Virus record (IMG/VR): IMGVR_UViG_3300047471_000244
Coordinates: 1-42,469 of that record
Direction: 5' to 3' (one strand)
DNA: 42,469 nt
DNA from: a virus
Position 1 is the first letter of the stretch. Each line of letters begins with the position of its first letter. A program made the translations under genes and the position numbers. The notes under the pieces are model-generated. The model had not been told where the DNA came from, made no database searches, and saw only the letters and a program-made list of their open reading frames with translations. Shown here piece after piece: positions 1 to 5,424 of this stretch.

Positions 1-268
1 GCCAGAGAATCGCCGCCCATTGCTTATCGAGCGCGATTAGCTGGTCCTCGTCCATGCCGGAGAGCGCCTCGAGCAGCGCCAGCCCCCAGCTTATCGTCAG
101 CGGGCGCGACGCCCACGGCGGATTTATCTTGCCGCCCAGCTCGTCAATCCAACCCTCGATGATGGAGTCTATCTCGACGAAGCCGTCCTGCACGGCAAAT
201 TGAAACTTGATGCCGTCAACCTTGGTCAGCAGCGCGCGCAGCCGGAATTTCCATTGCAGGTCGGTCAT
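1..268 (-). CDS. Hypothetical protein, C-terminus cut by window edge
   Basis: Eighty-nine codons are visible, starting MTDLQWKFRLRALL, and the frame stays open to the left edge. The ATG overlaps the stop of the upstream gene as ATGA, so the genes are translationally coupled. I do not recognise the family. The sequence is mixed acidic/aromatic with no membrane segment. The codons for TISW (positions 97-86) recur in frame in the truncated gene at the right edge, so the two may be parts of one gene in a circular genome. Confidence 0.7.
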   Translation of the reverse strand, partial: MTDLQWKFRLRALLTKVDGIKFQFAVQDGFVEIDSIIEGWIDELGGKINPPWASRPLTISWGLALLEALSGMDEDQLIALDKQWAAILW

Positions 269-807
269 GCCAGATGAATGCCCCCCGCCTTCGCTAGAGC
301 CGCCCGACGAGCGCGCGCCATTTCGGCTAAGTCGTCGTTCAGTCGTGCCGTTTGTTCGGGACTTAGTAAGTCATTAGGCGACCATCGAATCTTGGCCTGT
401 AGCGGGTGCGTATCAACTCTTGGACGACTTTCTCGCCCCCATTTGCCGCCGCCAGTGCGCTCCGCTACTACGCGCCATCCCGCAGCTCGGAGCGACGCTC
501 CCGATTCCTCTGGCAAAGTGTAGGTGATTAGCTTCCGATAACCGAGCGCTTTGGCCGCTCGCCACGCCGCACCGTACAGCATTGAGTTGGCGTTTTTGGT
601 GCCATCGGTGCAAGTGCGATTGACTTCGAGCGTCCAGCCATCATCAAGCATTCGCGCGATCGGACGGCCTACGATGGCAACTCCGACGATGCCGCCGCTA
701 TCCGCCACAGCGAGACAAAACTTAGCCCCCGGCACTGGCGCATGATGCCGATGATGTTTTTCGACGAAGGCATTGGCCTCATCGAGCGTTATAGGTACGA
801 TTTCCAT
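265..807 (-). CDS. XF1762-family protein, GNAT/Mom-like acetyltransferase fold
   Basis: A 180-aa protein matching the phage XF1762 family almost end to end: an HHRHHAPVPG segment near residue 18, then GRPIAR, LEVNRTCTDG, NSMLYGAAW and a GASLRAAGWRVV block near the C-terminus. The family is GNAT-like and resembles Mu Mom, which alters adenines in phage DNA to block restriction. Whether XF1762 proteins do this is inference. It lies a few genes downstream of an MT-A70 adenine methyltransferase, which fits a DNA-modification or anti-restriction role. Its stop overlaps the next start. Confidence 0.85.
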   Translation of the reverse strand: MEIVPITLDEANAFVEKHHRHHAPVPGAKFCLAVADSGGIVGVAIVGRPIARMLDDGWTLEVNRTCTDGTKNANSMLYGAAWRAAKALGYRKLITYTLPEESGASLRAAGWRVVAERTGGGKWGRESRPRVDTHPLQAKIRWSPNDLLSPEQTARLNDDLAEMARARRAALAKAGGIHLA

Positions 808-911
808 ATGACCGCCGCCACGACGTAGGCTACCCCTGTCAAAACCGCGAATATCGCTACTAGTCCCATCGGGAAATGCTCACACAGATAATCGAAGAAA
901 TAGGCGATCAT
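789..911 (-). CDS. Small single-span membrane protein (40 aa)
   Basis: A 40-aa ORF, starting MIAYFFDYLCEHF, with one hydrophobic segment at about residues 15-36 and a short basic tail (KSYL). A G-rich ribosome binding site lies about 8 nt before the ATG. It overlaps the start of the XF1762-like gene by 19 nt and follows the stop of the next small membrane gene by 1 nt. Function unknown. Holin-like accessory or exclusion peptide are both possible. Confidence 0.6.
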   Translation of the reverse strand: MIAYFFDYLCEHFPMGLVAIFAVLTGVAYVVAAVIWKSYL

Positions 912-912
912 T

Positions 913-1056
913 TCAGCCCCCGTACCACGCGCAGACAAAGATGATCGGCAGCGCAACCGCCATCAGCCCGTAGGCGAGCCACACCTTCCAGTTGCCCCGC
1001 CGTTGCCACATCCACGAGCCCTCGGTCTCGTCGAACAGGTCGCAGCGGTGCTTCAT
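913..1056 (-). CDS. Small membrane protein (47 aa)
   Basis: A 47-aa ORF starting MKHRCDLFDETEG, with a soluble N-terminal half and a C-terminal transmembrane segment (about residues 27-44, LAYGLMAVALPIIFVCAWY). The ATG overlaps the TGA of the methyltransferase gene (ATGA), which strongly supports the start. A longer overlapping frame in this interval is arginine-rich and looks like a shadow. Function not recognised. Confidence 0.65.
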   Translation of the reverse strand: MKHRCDLFDETEGSWMWQRRGNWKVWLAYGLMAVALPIIFVCAWYGG

Positions 1057-1619
1057 GCCGTCGCCCCCACAAATAAATCCTTCTGGGGCAAGCCGTTACT
1101 ATACGGAGATTCGTCGCCCCAGCCGTCAAAGCCCGTGATAATCCGCCGATTGAATAGGTCGATGCGAGGCTCGCAACTCACCTTGCGAACGAGCGTATAG
1201 AACTCCCCCGGCTTGGCGCTGTGCTCGGATGGAACCGCCTCGAAGTGAGTCGGGAGATAGCGGAGGCGCTTGAACTCACAGCGCTTGTAATAGCCGAACA
1301 GGCAATGCTGAGTTGTGCCGACGAACCACGAACCAACGCCCGAAGGTTTCACCCACGTTACCGTGGTCAGGTACTTGAACCCCCAGCCCTCCACCACGTC
1401 GAAGGCTTGACGCAAAAATGCGTTCGTCGTCCAGAGCCAGAGATGCGAGCCCACATCAGCGATTGATTCAATTGGAAGCGCCTTGATTTCCTGCAGCCCC
1501 ATTCCTTCGTAAGGAAGTCGCACGGCTTGCTGTGGACGACGTTTCCCGCCCCACGCCATCGGCTGTCGCCACGGCGGGTCAACCACGATGCAACGGTATT
1601 TGCCGTCAGGCAGGTTCAC
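1053..1619 (-). CDS. MT-A70 family adenine N6 DNA methyltransferase
   Basis: A 188-aa protein with the catalytic DPPW at residues 14-17 directly after a short beta strand (CIVVDPPW), as in the MT-A70 family. LWLWTTNAFL, the WVKPS motif and a C-terminal LFNRR segment follow. It transfers a methyl group from SAM to the N6 of adenine in DNA, and in phages usually protects against host restriction. It uses a GTG start whose bases overlap the stop of the upstream lipoprotein gene (GTGA). The target site cannot be read from sequence. Confidence 0.92.
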   Translation of the reverse strand: MNLPDGKYRCIVVDPPWRQPMAWGGKRRPQQAVRLPYEGMGLQEIKALPIESIADVGSHLWLWTTNAFLRQAFDVVEGWGFKYLTTVTWVKPSGVGSWFVGTTQHCLFGYYKRCEFKRLRYLPTHFEAVPSEHSAKPGEFYTLVRKVSCEPRIDLFNRRIITGFDGWGDESPYSNGLPQKDLFVGATA

Positions 1620-1900
1620 TTCGCCAGAATCTCCCCGTGCATCGCCATGTTCTGCTTAACCAGCGCCGCGATGGTCGCGATGTCCAGCCCCGGCGTAATC
1701 CCCGCGCTCATTTCCTTGCCCGTGGCCGGGTCTGTGCAGGTCGCCGTCACCGGCTGCATCTGAGGGATTAGCCCCGCGCTGTAGTTGACGACCGTGGTCC
1801 CGCAGGTGAGCGAGATTGACGACGTGCCGGAGATGCTGCCGATGCTGAGGCCGGCGCAGCCCGCCAGCGGCAGGAGCAATAGAAGCGCTAGGTATTTCAT
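1616..1900 (-). CDS. Putative lipoprotein (94 aa)
   Basis: The chosen start, MKYLALLLLLPLAGC, gives a textbook lipoprotein signal with lipobox LAGC and Cys15 as the lipidated residue, so the mature protein should be membrane-anchored after signal peptidase II. A GAGGTGGGG ribosome binding site precedes this ATG; an upstream ATG would spoil the signal peptide. The mature part is Ser/Thr/Gly-rich with two more cysteines. It is not proline-rich like classical Rz1 outer spanins. A spanin subunit or superinfection-exclusion lipoprotein is possible. Confidence 0.75.
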   Translation of the reverse strand: MKYLALLLLLPLAGCAGLSIGSISGTSSISLTCGTTVVNYSAGLIPQMQPVTATCTDPATGKEMSAGITPGLDIATIAALVKQNMAMHGEILAK

Positions 1901-1910
1901 CCCCACCTCG

Positions 1911-2069
1911 TTAAATGTCCGCATCGGTATCGTGATCTAAAATTCGCTGGTAATCACGCTCAGCCCATTCATCCCACGCCTTACGACAAACGGGACAGAG
2001 CGAACCGCTATGGTGCATGAGGAGTTGCTTGAGAAGTATATACTCCTCGCGCATTTTCTCATGCGTCAT
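1911..2069 (-). CDS. Small CPVC-containing protein (52 aa)
   Basis: The start MTHEKMREEY is chosen because GAGGGTGGGTGGG lies just before it. The protein is charged and helical, with a single CPVC motif and downstream histidine/aspartates that could form a partial metal site. Its first codons overlap the end of the DUF1660-like gene by 11 nt. Function unknown. Confidence 0.6.
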   Translation of the reverse strand: MTHEKMREEYILLKQLLMHHSGSLCPVCRKAWDEWAERDYQRILDHDTDADI

Positions 2070-2208
2070 CCCACCCACCCTCATCAAACATCCGTCGCGT
2101 TTCCCCACAACGGCGACAATAAACGCCATATTGAAGACCGTGCGTTACTCTCATCTGAGCCGCATAGGCTTCTCTATGGCCGAGAATGCGACAGAGCAAG
2201 GCCCTCAC
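2059..2208 (-). CDS. DUF1660-like small zinc-binding protein (49 aa)
   Basis: This small GTG-started ORF reads LLCRILGH near the N-terminus and YCRRCG near residue 31. The spacing resembles the DUF1660 prophage proteins (LLCKLFGH then CKRCG), which are thought to bind one zinc ion. The GTG overlaps the TGA of the upstream gene as GTGA, and AGAGGTGG lies about 5 nt before it. The match to DUF1660 is by motif only. Confidence 0.65.
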   Translation of the reverse strand: MRALLCRILGHREAYAAQMRVTHGLQYGVYCRRCGETRRMFDEGGWDDA

Positions 2209-2375
2209 TGCCACCTCTTTTCATCGGCCAGCTTCTCAAACGTCTCGGGGTTGTCGCCGAGCAGCACAACCGCCGCTTCCATGATCCGGCGCACCGAGAT
2301 TAGCGGCACATTACCGCAGTCTTCGGGCAAGCACCGCTGGTAAACGTCCTGCACTTGCTGGTCGGTGAAATCCAT
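2205..2375 (-). CDS. Hypothetical protein (56 aa)
   Basis: Starts MDFTDQQVQDVYQRC at an ATG that overlaps the TGA of the upstream gene (TGATG). The sequence is a soluble, acidic helical protein with no known motif. It ends in KRWQ, and its TGA overlaps the next GTG start. It is part of the tightly coupled small-gene string. Confidence 0.6.
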   Translation of the reverse strand: MDFTDQQVQDVYQRCLPEDCGNVPLISVRRIMEAAVVLLGDNPETFEKLADEKRWQ

Positions 2376-2740
2376 CAAATGAACTCCCACGAGACCATGC
2401 CGTTATCCGTCATGCCGAGTTGCTTCCAGACGTACTCGCCGAGGTCGATGCCCGCGCCATTGGTCGTGCGCCCTCGAGTATCGGTTCCCGACTCGGCCTG
2501 CGGTCGGTCGCCATCAAAGACGTAGCCGTCGTCGTCGTCGTTCCACGGGCCCACGTCCAACACGATAGCCGTACAAGACCCAAGCAGATCGCCGTTACGG
2601 CTATACCGATAGACGTGCAGAAACTTGTGCAACGCTTTCACCGACGGCAGGGCGACATATGGCACCACCGCGTCAACGATATAGCCAGAAGCGGTCTTGC
2701 CGCCAATGAGGCCTTCGCGGGTCGCTTTAACCGTGATCAT
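2375..2740 (-). CDS. Double-psi beta-barrel (RlpA-like) domain protein
   Basis: A 121-aa protein with AIVLDVGPWN at residues 58-67, the doublet RP near 80, and TNGAGIDL at 93-100 followed by a short helix and a closing strand. This pattern resembles double-psi beta-barrel domains of RlpA and related wall-acting proteins. There is no signal peptide. In the late operon, near membrane-protein genes, a role in cell-wall degradation at lysis is conceivable, but no catalytic residue can be assigned with certainty. Confidence 0.5.
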   Translation of the reverse strand: MITVKATREGLIGGKTASGYIVDAVVPYVALPSVKALHKFLHVYRYSRNGDLLGSCTAIVLDVGPWNDDDDGYVFDGDRPQAESGTDTRGRTTNGAGIDLGEYVWKQLGMTDNGMVSWEFI

Positions 2741-2925
2741 TTCTCCACCACTTGCACGTCGAGCGTCGCCGCTGCGGGGCCAGGTATCGTCTGCGTCTCC
2801 TCGGCGACTTTCGTTACCAGCTTATTCTCGCTGCCGTCGGCGTGGAAAGACGCGCTACCTGGCGAGTGTGGATAAATCGCCAACAGGTAGGAGAGCCCGC
2901 CAAAGCCGCCGATCCCCAGCGCATC
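2737..2925 (-). CDS. In-frame continuation after a TAA stop, no standard start codon
   Basis: This 62-codon frame follows directly, in the same phase, after the TAA (2926-2928) that ends the 51-aa gene upstream. It reads DALGIGGFGGLSYLLAIY, a membrane-like stretch, then an acidic/polar tail ending QVVEK. Its TGA overlaps the next ATG, as expected for a real gene. No ATG, GTG or TTG with a ribosome binding site opens it; CTG two codons in is the only early candidate. Either the TAA is read through, the start is non-standard, or the gene carries a nonsense change. Confidence 0.45.
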   Translation of the reverse strand, partial: DALGIGGFGGLSYLLAIYPHSPGSASFHADGSENKLVTKVAEETQTIPGPAAATLDVQVVEK

Positions 2926-3081
2926 TTAGAACGAGCCCACCGTCAGGTTCATCAGGTTGCCGTGCGAGGTCGCAGCGAGGGTCGCGAGCGTGGCGCCGCC
3001 GAAGGTAATCATCGTCGGCATCACGAAATACTGGATGAAGTAGGATTGCTGGAGGGTGCGGAGCTTCGGGGAGAGGTTCAT
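2926..3081 (-). CDS. Small membrane protein (51 aa), possibly N-terminal half of a longer product
   Basis: Starts MNLSPKLRTLQQSYF at an ATG overlapping the TGA of the two-span membrane gene (ATGA). One hydrophobic stretch (about residues 16-35) suggests a membrane segment. The frame ends at TAA but continues open beyond it for 62 codons. Function unknown. Confidence 0.55.
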   Translation of the reverse strand: MNLSPKLRTLQQSYFIQYFVMPTMITFGGATLATLAATSHGNLMNLTVGSF

Positions 3082-3284
3082 CGCGGCCCGAAGTTTAGCC
3101 CGAAGCTCCCATGCCCAGAGCCGCCCAAAAACCCACAGCAGTTCAAGAACGCAATAAGCACGAGCAACCCGATTAGCAGCCGAATGAGCATATAGACGGG
3201 CGGCGGCAAGGCTATGAAAGGGGCGAGCACCGTCTCCAGAATGTAGAGGACGATTATCGCGATAATCACCCACACAATGAGCAT
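3078..3284 (-). CDS. Two-span small membrane protein, holin candidate (68 aa)
   Basis: The 68-aa product is almost entirely hydrophobic, with spans at about residues 2-25 and 30-50 separated by LPPPVY, then a Gly-rich tail with CC. It resembles short DUF-type inner-membrane proteins found near phage lysis genes. Size, topology and position among late membrane genes make it a holin candidate, but no family match is certain. An overlapping frame through the same DNA is not hydrophobic and is less protein-like. Confidence 0.5.
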   Translation of the reverse strand: MLIVWVIIAIIVLYILETVLAPFIALPPPVYMLIRLLIGLLVLIAFLNCCGFLGGSGHGSFGLNFGPR

Positions 3285-3315
3285 TACTAAGCATTCTAAA
3301 ATGGTGGTCTCTCCT

Positions 3316-3606
3316 TTAGCAGCCTTCGCACGGCTTCCCGTCTTTATCGAACCATTTGTAAATGGGCACGCGCCTGTCGGTGTCGAAGGTGACTTGGACT
3401 CGCATCCGCTTGTGGCTGTGCCCGTGGGCCGTCATCGTCGCGGTGGGCGTCGGCGGCTCCTCGACCCATTCCGCCTTCACCGGCGCGAGGTCGAAGCCCT
3501 TGCAACTCTGGCAGCCCGCCATCACGCAGGTCAGCCGGCGCCCTTCGTGGAACAGAGCCCGGTGCCCGCAAGTGCAGAATGCGTCCTGTGCTATCGGTTC
3601 GCCCAT
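3316..3606 (-). CDS. Cys/His-rich putative zinc-binding protein (96 aa)
   Basis: The N-terminal half contains CTCGH near residue 11, then C (27), GCQSC (31-35) and a distal HGHSH, consistent with one or two metal sites. The C-terminal half ends in CEGC. The spacing matches no named family that I recognise. It lies in the run of small late genes. Confidence 0.6.
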   Translation of the reverse strand: MGEPIAQDAFCTCGHRALFHEGRRLTCVMAGCQSCKGFDLAPVKAEWVEEPPTPTATMTAHGHSHKRMRVQVTFDTDRRVPIYKWFDKDGKPCEGC

Positions 3607-3668
3607 GTCAGCCCGTTCCGCAAATGGTAAAGCATCCAGCTAACCTGACTCGCCTGTGCTGCTGTCAT
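3591..3668 (-). CDS. Possible 25-aa micro-ORF
   Basis: MTAAQASQVSWMLYHL begins at an ATG overlapping the TGA of the upstream gene (ATGA) and runs 25 codons to TAG, overlapping the next gene by 16 nt. The coupling fits its neighbours, but length and lack of homology leave it doubtful. Confidence 0.3.
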   Translation of the reverse strand: MTAAQASQVSWMLYHLRNGLTWANR

Positions 3669-3862
3669 TGTTGCGTATCCACTTTCCGCAATATCTCGAC
3701 TTGGCGCTTAATTGACGGCTCCGCGTCGCCACACTGTCCGCAGAATGCATTGATTGCCGACACTTTACCACAACTTTCGCAAGTCCAAAAAGTCTTGGCC
3801 TTCGCCGCTTTCGCTTCTATGTCGCGATTAAGGCTAAGCGCAAATTCTCGCCAATCATTCAT
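3665..3862 (-). CDS. Zinc-ribbon protein (65 aa)
   Basis: Starts MNDWREFALSLNRD at an ATG overlapping the TGA of the upstream gene. Residues 27-46 carry CESCG and FCGQCG, two CxxC knuckles typical of a zinc ribbon, preceded by a charged helix (AKAAKAK). It could contact nucleic acid or RNA polymerase, but nothing specific can be assigned. Confidence 0.65.
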   Translation of the reverse strand: MNDWREFALSLNRDIEAKAAKAKTFWTCESCGKVSAINAFCGQCGDAEPSIKRQVEILRKVDTQQ

Positions 3863-4509
3863 CCACAAACTCCGTCCCCATTCCACGCGCCCGTGTCGCC
3901 GATGTAAATCCAGGGCCAACCAGGGCACTTGCTATCCGCATAGTACGTGTACGAACCCGCCGGTAGAACTGGCGCAGGCTTGCCCTTGATGACAACCGTA
4001 CAGTCGCCCACGTCGCTAAACCAGAAGCGCACCCACTTGCCGCGCTCGCCGGTGTGGATAATCGGTATCAGTTGGCAGTCCGTGTCGGGAATCTGCCATG
4101 CCGGATGGAGCCCCGCGCCCTGTGGATAGCCGTAGCCGCTGTCGAGGTTCCGGCAGTTTGCGGGCGACCAGCCTTGCTCGGAGCACGCCAGCGGATGCGA
4201 GTAGAAGGCGGAGCCGAGGTTATCGCGGCAGACGTTGAGATGGATAAACGGCCCGACGAGGCAGGCCTGTCCGCCTTGGCGCGGCGTGAGGTTGTAGTAG
4301 AAGGCTTTCTTGACGTGCCCGCCACCGCTGGTTACGGCAGCGGGCCTCGCCTTATAAAATCTGGCAATTGCAGATTTATGGTGATCACCCCCTTGCGTGC
4401 AGGCGTGGCCGAGGCCGTAGAGCAAGGCCCACACGGCAATGACGGCGACGAGGCCGAGCCATAGCCGTCCGTCGCGCCGCCGCCTCGTGCCGTATTCGTA
4501 GGGTTGCAA
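3859..4509 (-). CDS. Membrane-anchored, cysteine-rich ectodomain protein (216 aa)
   Basis: A basic N-terminus (YGTRRRRDGR) is followed by a transmembrane segment at about residues 17-36 (LWLGLVAVIAVWALLYGLGH), giving an N-in signal anchor. The remaining 180 residues are rich in Cys, Trp, Tyr and Gly (for example CLVGPF, ACSEQGW, DVGDC), which fits a disulfide-bonded periplasmic domain. No family is recognised. It may act in lysis, exclusion or surface alteration. Confidence 0.65.
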   Translation of the reverse strand: MQPYEYGTRRRRDGRLWLGLVAVIAVWALLYGLGHACTQGGDHHKSAIARFYKARPAAVTSGGGHVKKAFYYNLTPRQGGQACLVGPFIHLNVCRDNLGSAFYSHPLACSEQGWSPANCRNLDSGYGYPQGAGLHPAWQIPDTDCQLIPIIHTGERGKWVRFWFSDVGDCTVVIKGKPAPVLPAGSYTYYADSKCPGWPWIYIGDTGAWNGDGVCG

Positions 4510-4809
4510 TTACGGATTCGCGGCGATGGTCCCAAGCGCGGCCACGCTCGCCTGCGCCGAGGTATGCGCCGCCGCCAAGTCTGCCACCGCCTGATCGAGT
4601 TCCGCCTGCGTCACCGTGCCAGCTTGCAAGCCCGCCAGCGCGGTCTGAACGGCGGTAATGCCGGTGCCTACCGCGTCGAGGTCGGTCTTGATGGTCGCGA
4701 TGCCTGCCGCCAAGTCTGCTTCAGTCGCCATGATTTTCTGTACTCCTGCCCAAATTTTGTTGAGAGTTTTACGGTCGTCCTCGTTGAAACAATTATTGAA
4801 CCAGCCCAC
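4510..4809 (-). CDS. Alanine-rich coiled-coil protein (99 or 73 aa)
   Basis: From residue 27 on, the sequence is a long amphipathic Ala/Thr helix with heptad-like spacing (ATIKTDLDAVGTGI and so on), common in small phage structural or accessory proteins. The GTG start (MGWFNNCFNE) gives 99 aa. An internal ATG at 4731 (MATEADLAAG) has a better AGGAG site 11 nt upstream and would give 73 aa. Both starts are credible. Confidence 0.6.
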   Translation of the reverse strand: MGWFNNCFNEDDRKTLNKIWAGVQKIMATEADLAAGIATIKTDLDAVGTGITAVQTALAGLQAGTVTQAELDQAVADLAAAHTSAQASVAALGTIAANP

Positions 4810-4829
4810 AGGTTCACTCTACTCTTTGA

Positions 4830-5123
4830 CTACGGCATTGTCCCGCCGCGGTATTTCTCCCGTACTAACAAATCGTAAATAGTGTCGAGTTTCTTGGTGT
4901 TCTCCCTGTGCTTTTCCTCAACGTCGCGCTTCAGGTCTGCCACGATGCGCGTGTGGTAGCGGTCTATAGATGCTTCGATCAACGCGGCCACCGCCTCGTA
5001 CCCAATCTTGTTGTCGAGCGCGGTCTTGACGGCTTCCAGCTTCGCGTTCAGCACGTAGGCTAAGAGGCTGCCAACCAAGCTGACTAACCCGATGGCCGCT
5101 GTCGCGAAGATGCCCCAATTCAT
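4830..5123 (-). CDS. N-terminal membrane span plus charged coiled coil (97 aa)
   Basis: Starts MNWGIFATAAIGLVSL; residues 5-24 form a membrane span, then a long charged helix (KRDVEEKHRENTKK) extends to the C-terminus. This one-span-plus-coil form recalls membrane-associated lysis accessory proteins of the XhlA type, although there the span is C-terminal. A GGGA site lies before this ATG. An upstream ATG at 5240 would add 39 helical residues and overlap the preceding gene by 23 nt. Confidence 0.6.
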   Translation of the reverse strand: MNWGIFATAAIGLVSLVGSLLAYVLNAKLEAVKTALDNKIGYEAVAALIEASIDRYHTRIVADLKRDVEEKHRENTKKLDTIYDLLVREKYRGGTMP

Positions 5124-5217
5124 AGATAATCCCGCTGCTAACTCGTTGTCAACTTTCTGCACACTCTCTGTCAACTCATAGTCTAACTCTCGGCTTCCCC
5201 TTTTGAGCCGTGTCTCA

Positions 5218-5424
5218 TTACCGCCAAGTACCGTTAGCATGGAACACCAGACACATAGTTAGCACGATCCCAAAGCATCCGATGGCCGCTCCCAGCCCCC
5301 CAAGTATCAGATATGCTACCACGCCCGATTGCGTGCGTGCCTTTTTAGCGTGCTGCGCCATCACCGTCACGAACAGAAATCCAAAGCAGAACATCAGCGC
5401 AGCGGCTATTTCGACGTTGTGCAT
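5218..5424 (-). CDS. Two-span small membrane protein, holin candidate (68 aa)
   Basis: Starts MHNVEIAAALMFCF at an ATG overlapping the TGA of the large secreted-protein gene (TGATG). Two hydrophobic segments (about residues 5-24 and 36-59) flank a basic loop (HAKKARTQ). Size and topology fit a class II holin, and it directly follows the fibre genes, a common place for lysis genes. No sequence family is recognised. Confidence 0.55.
   Translation of the reverse strand: MHNVEIAAALMFCFGFLFVTVMAQHAKKARTQSGVVAYLILGGLGAAIGCFGIVLTMCLVFHANGTWR

Noticed and set aside
908-1129. 73-aa minus-strand frame overlapping a small membrane gene
   Set aside because: Arg-rich and not coupled to neighbours, whereas the 47-aa frame has an ATGA overlap and a clear membrane span.
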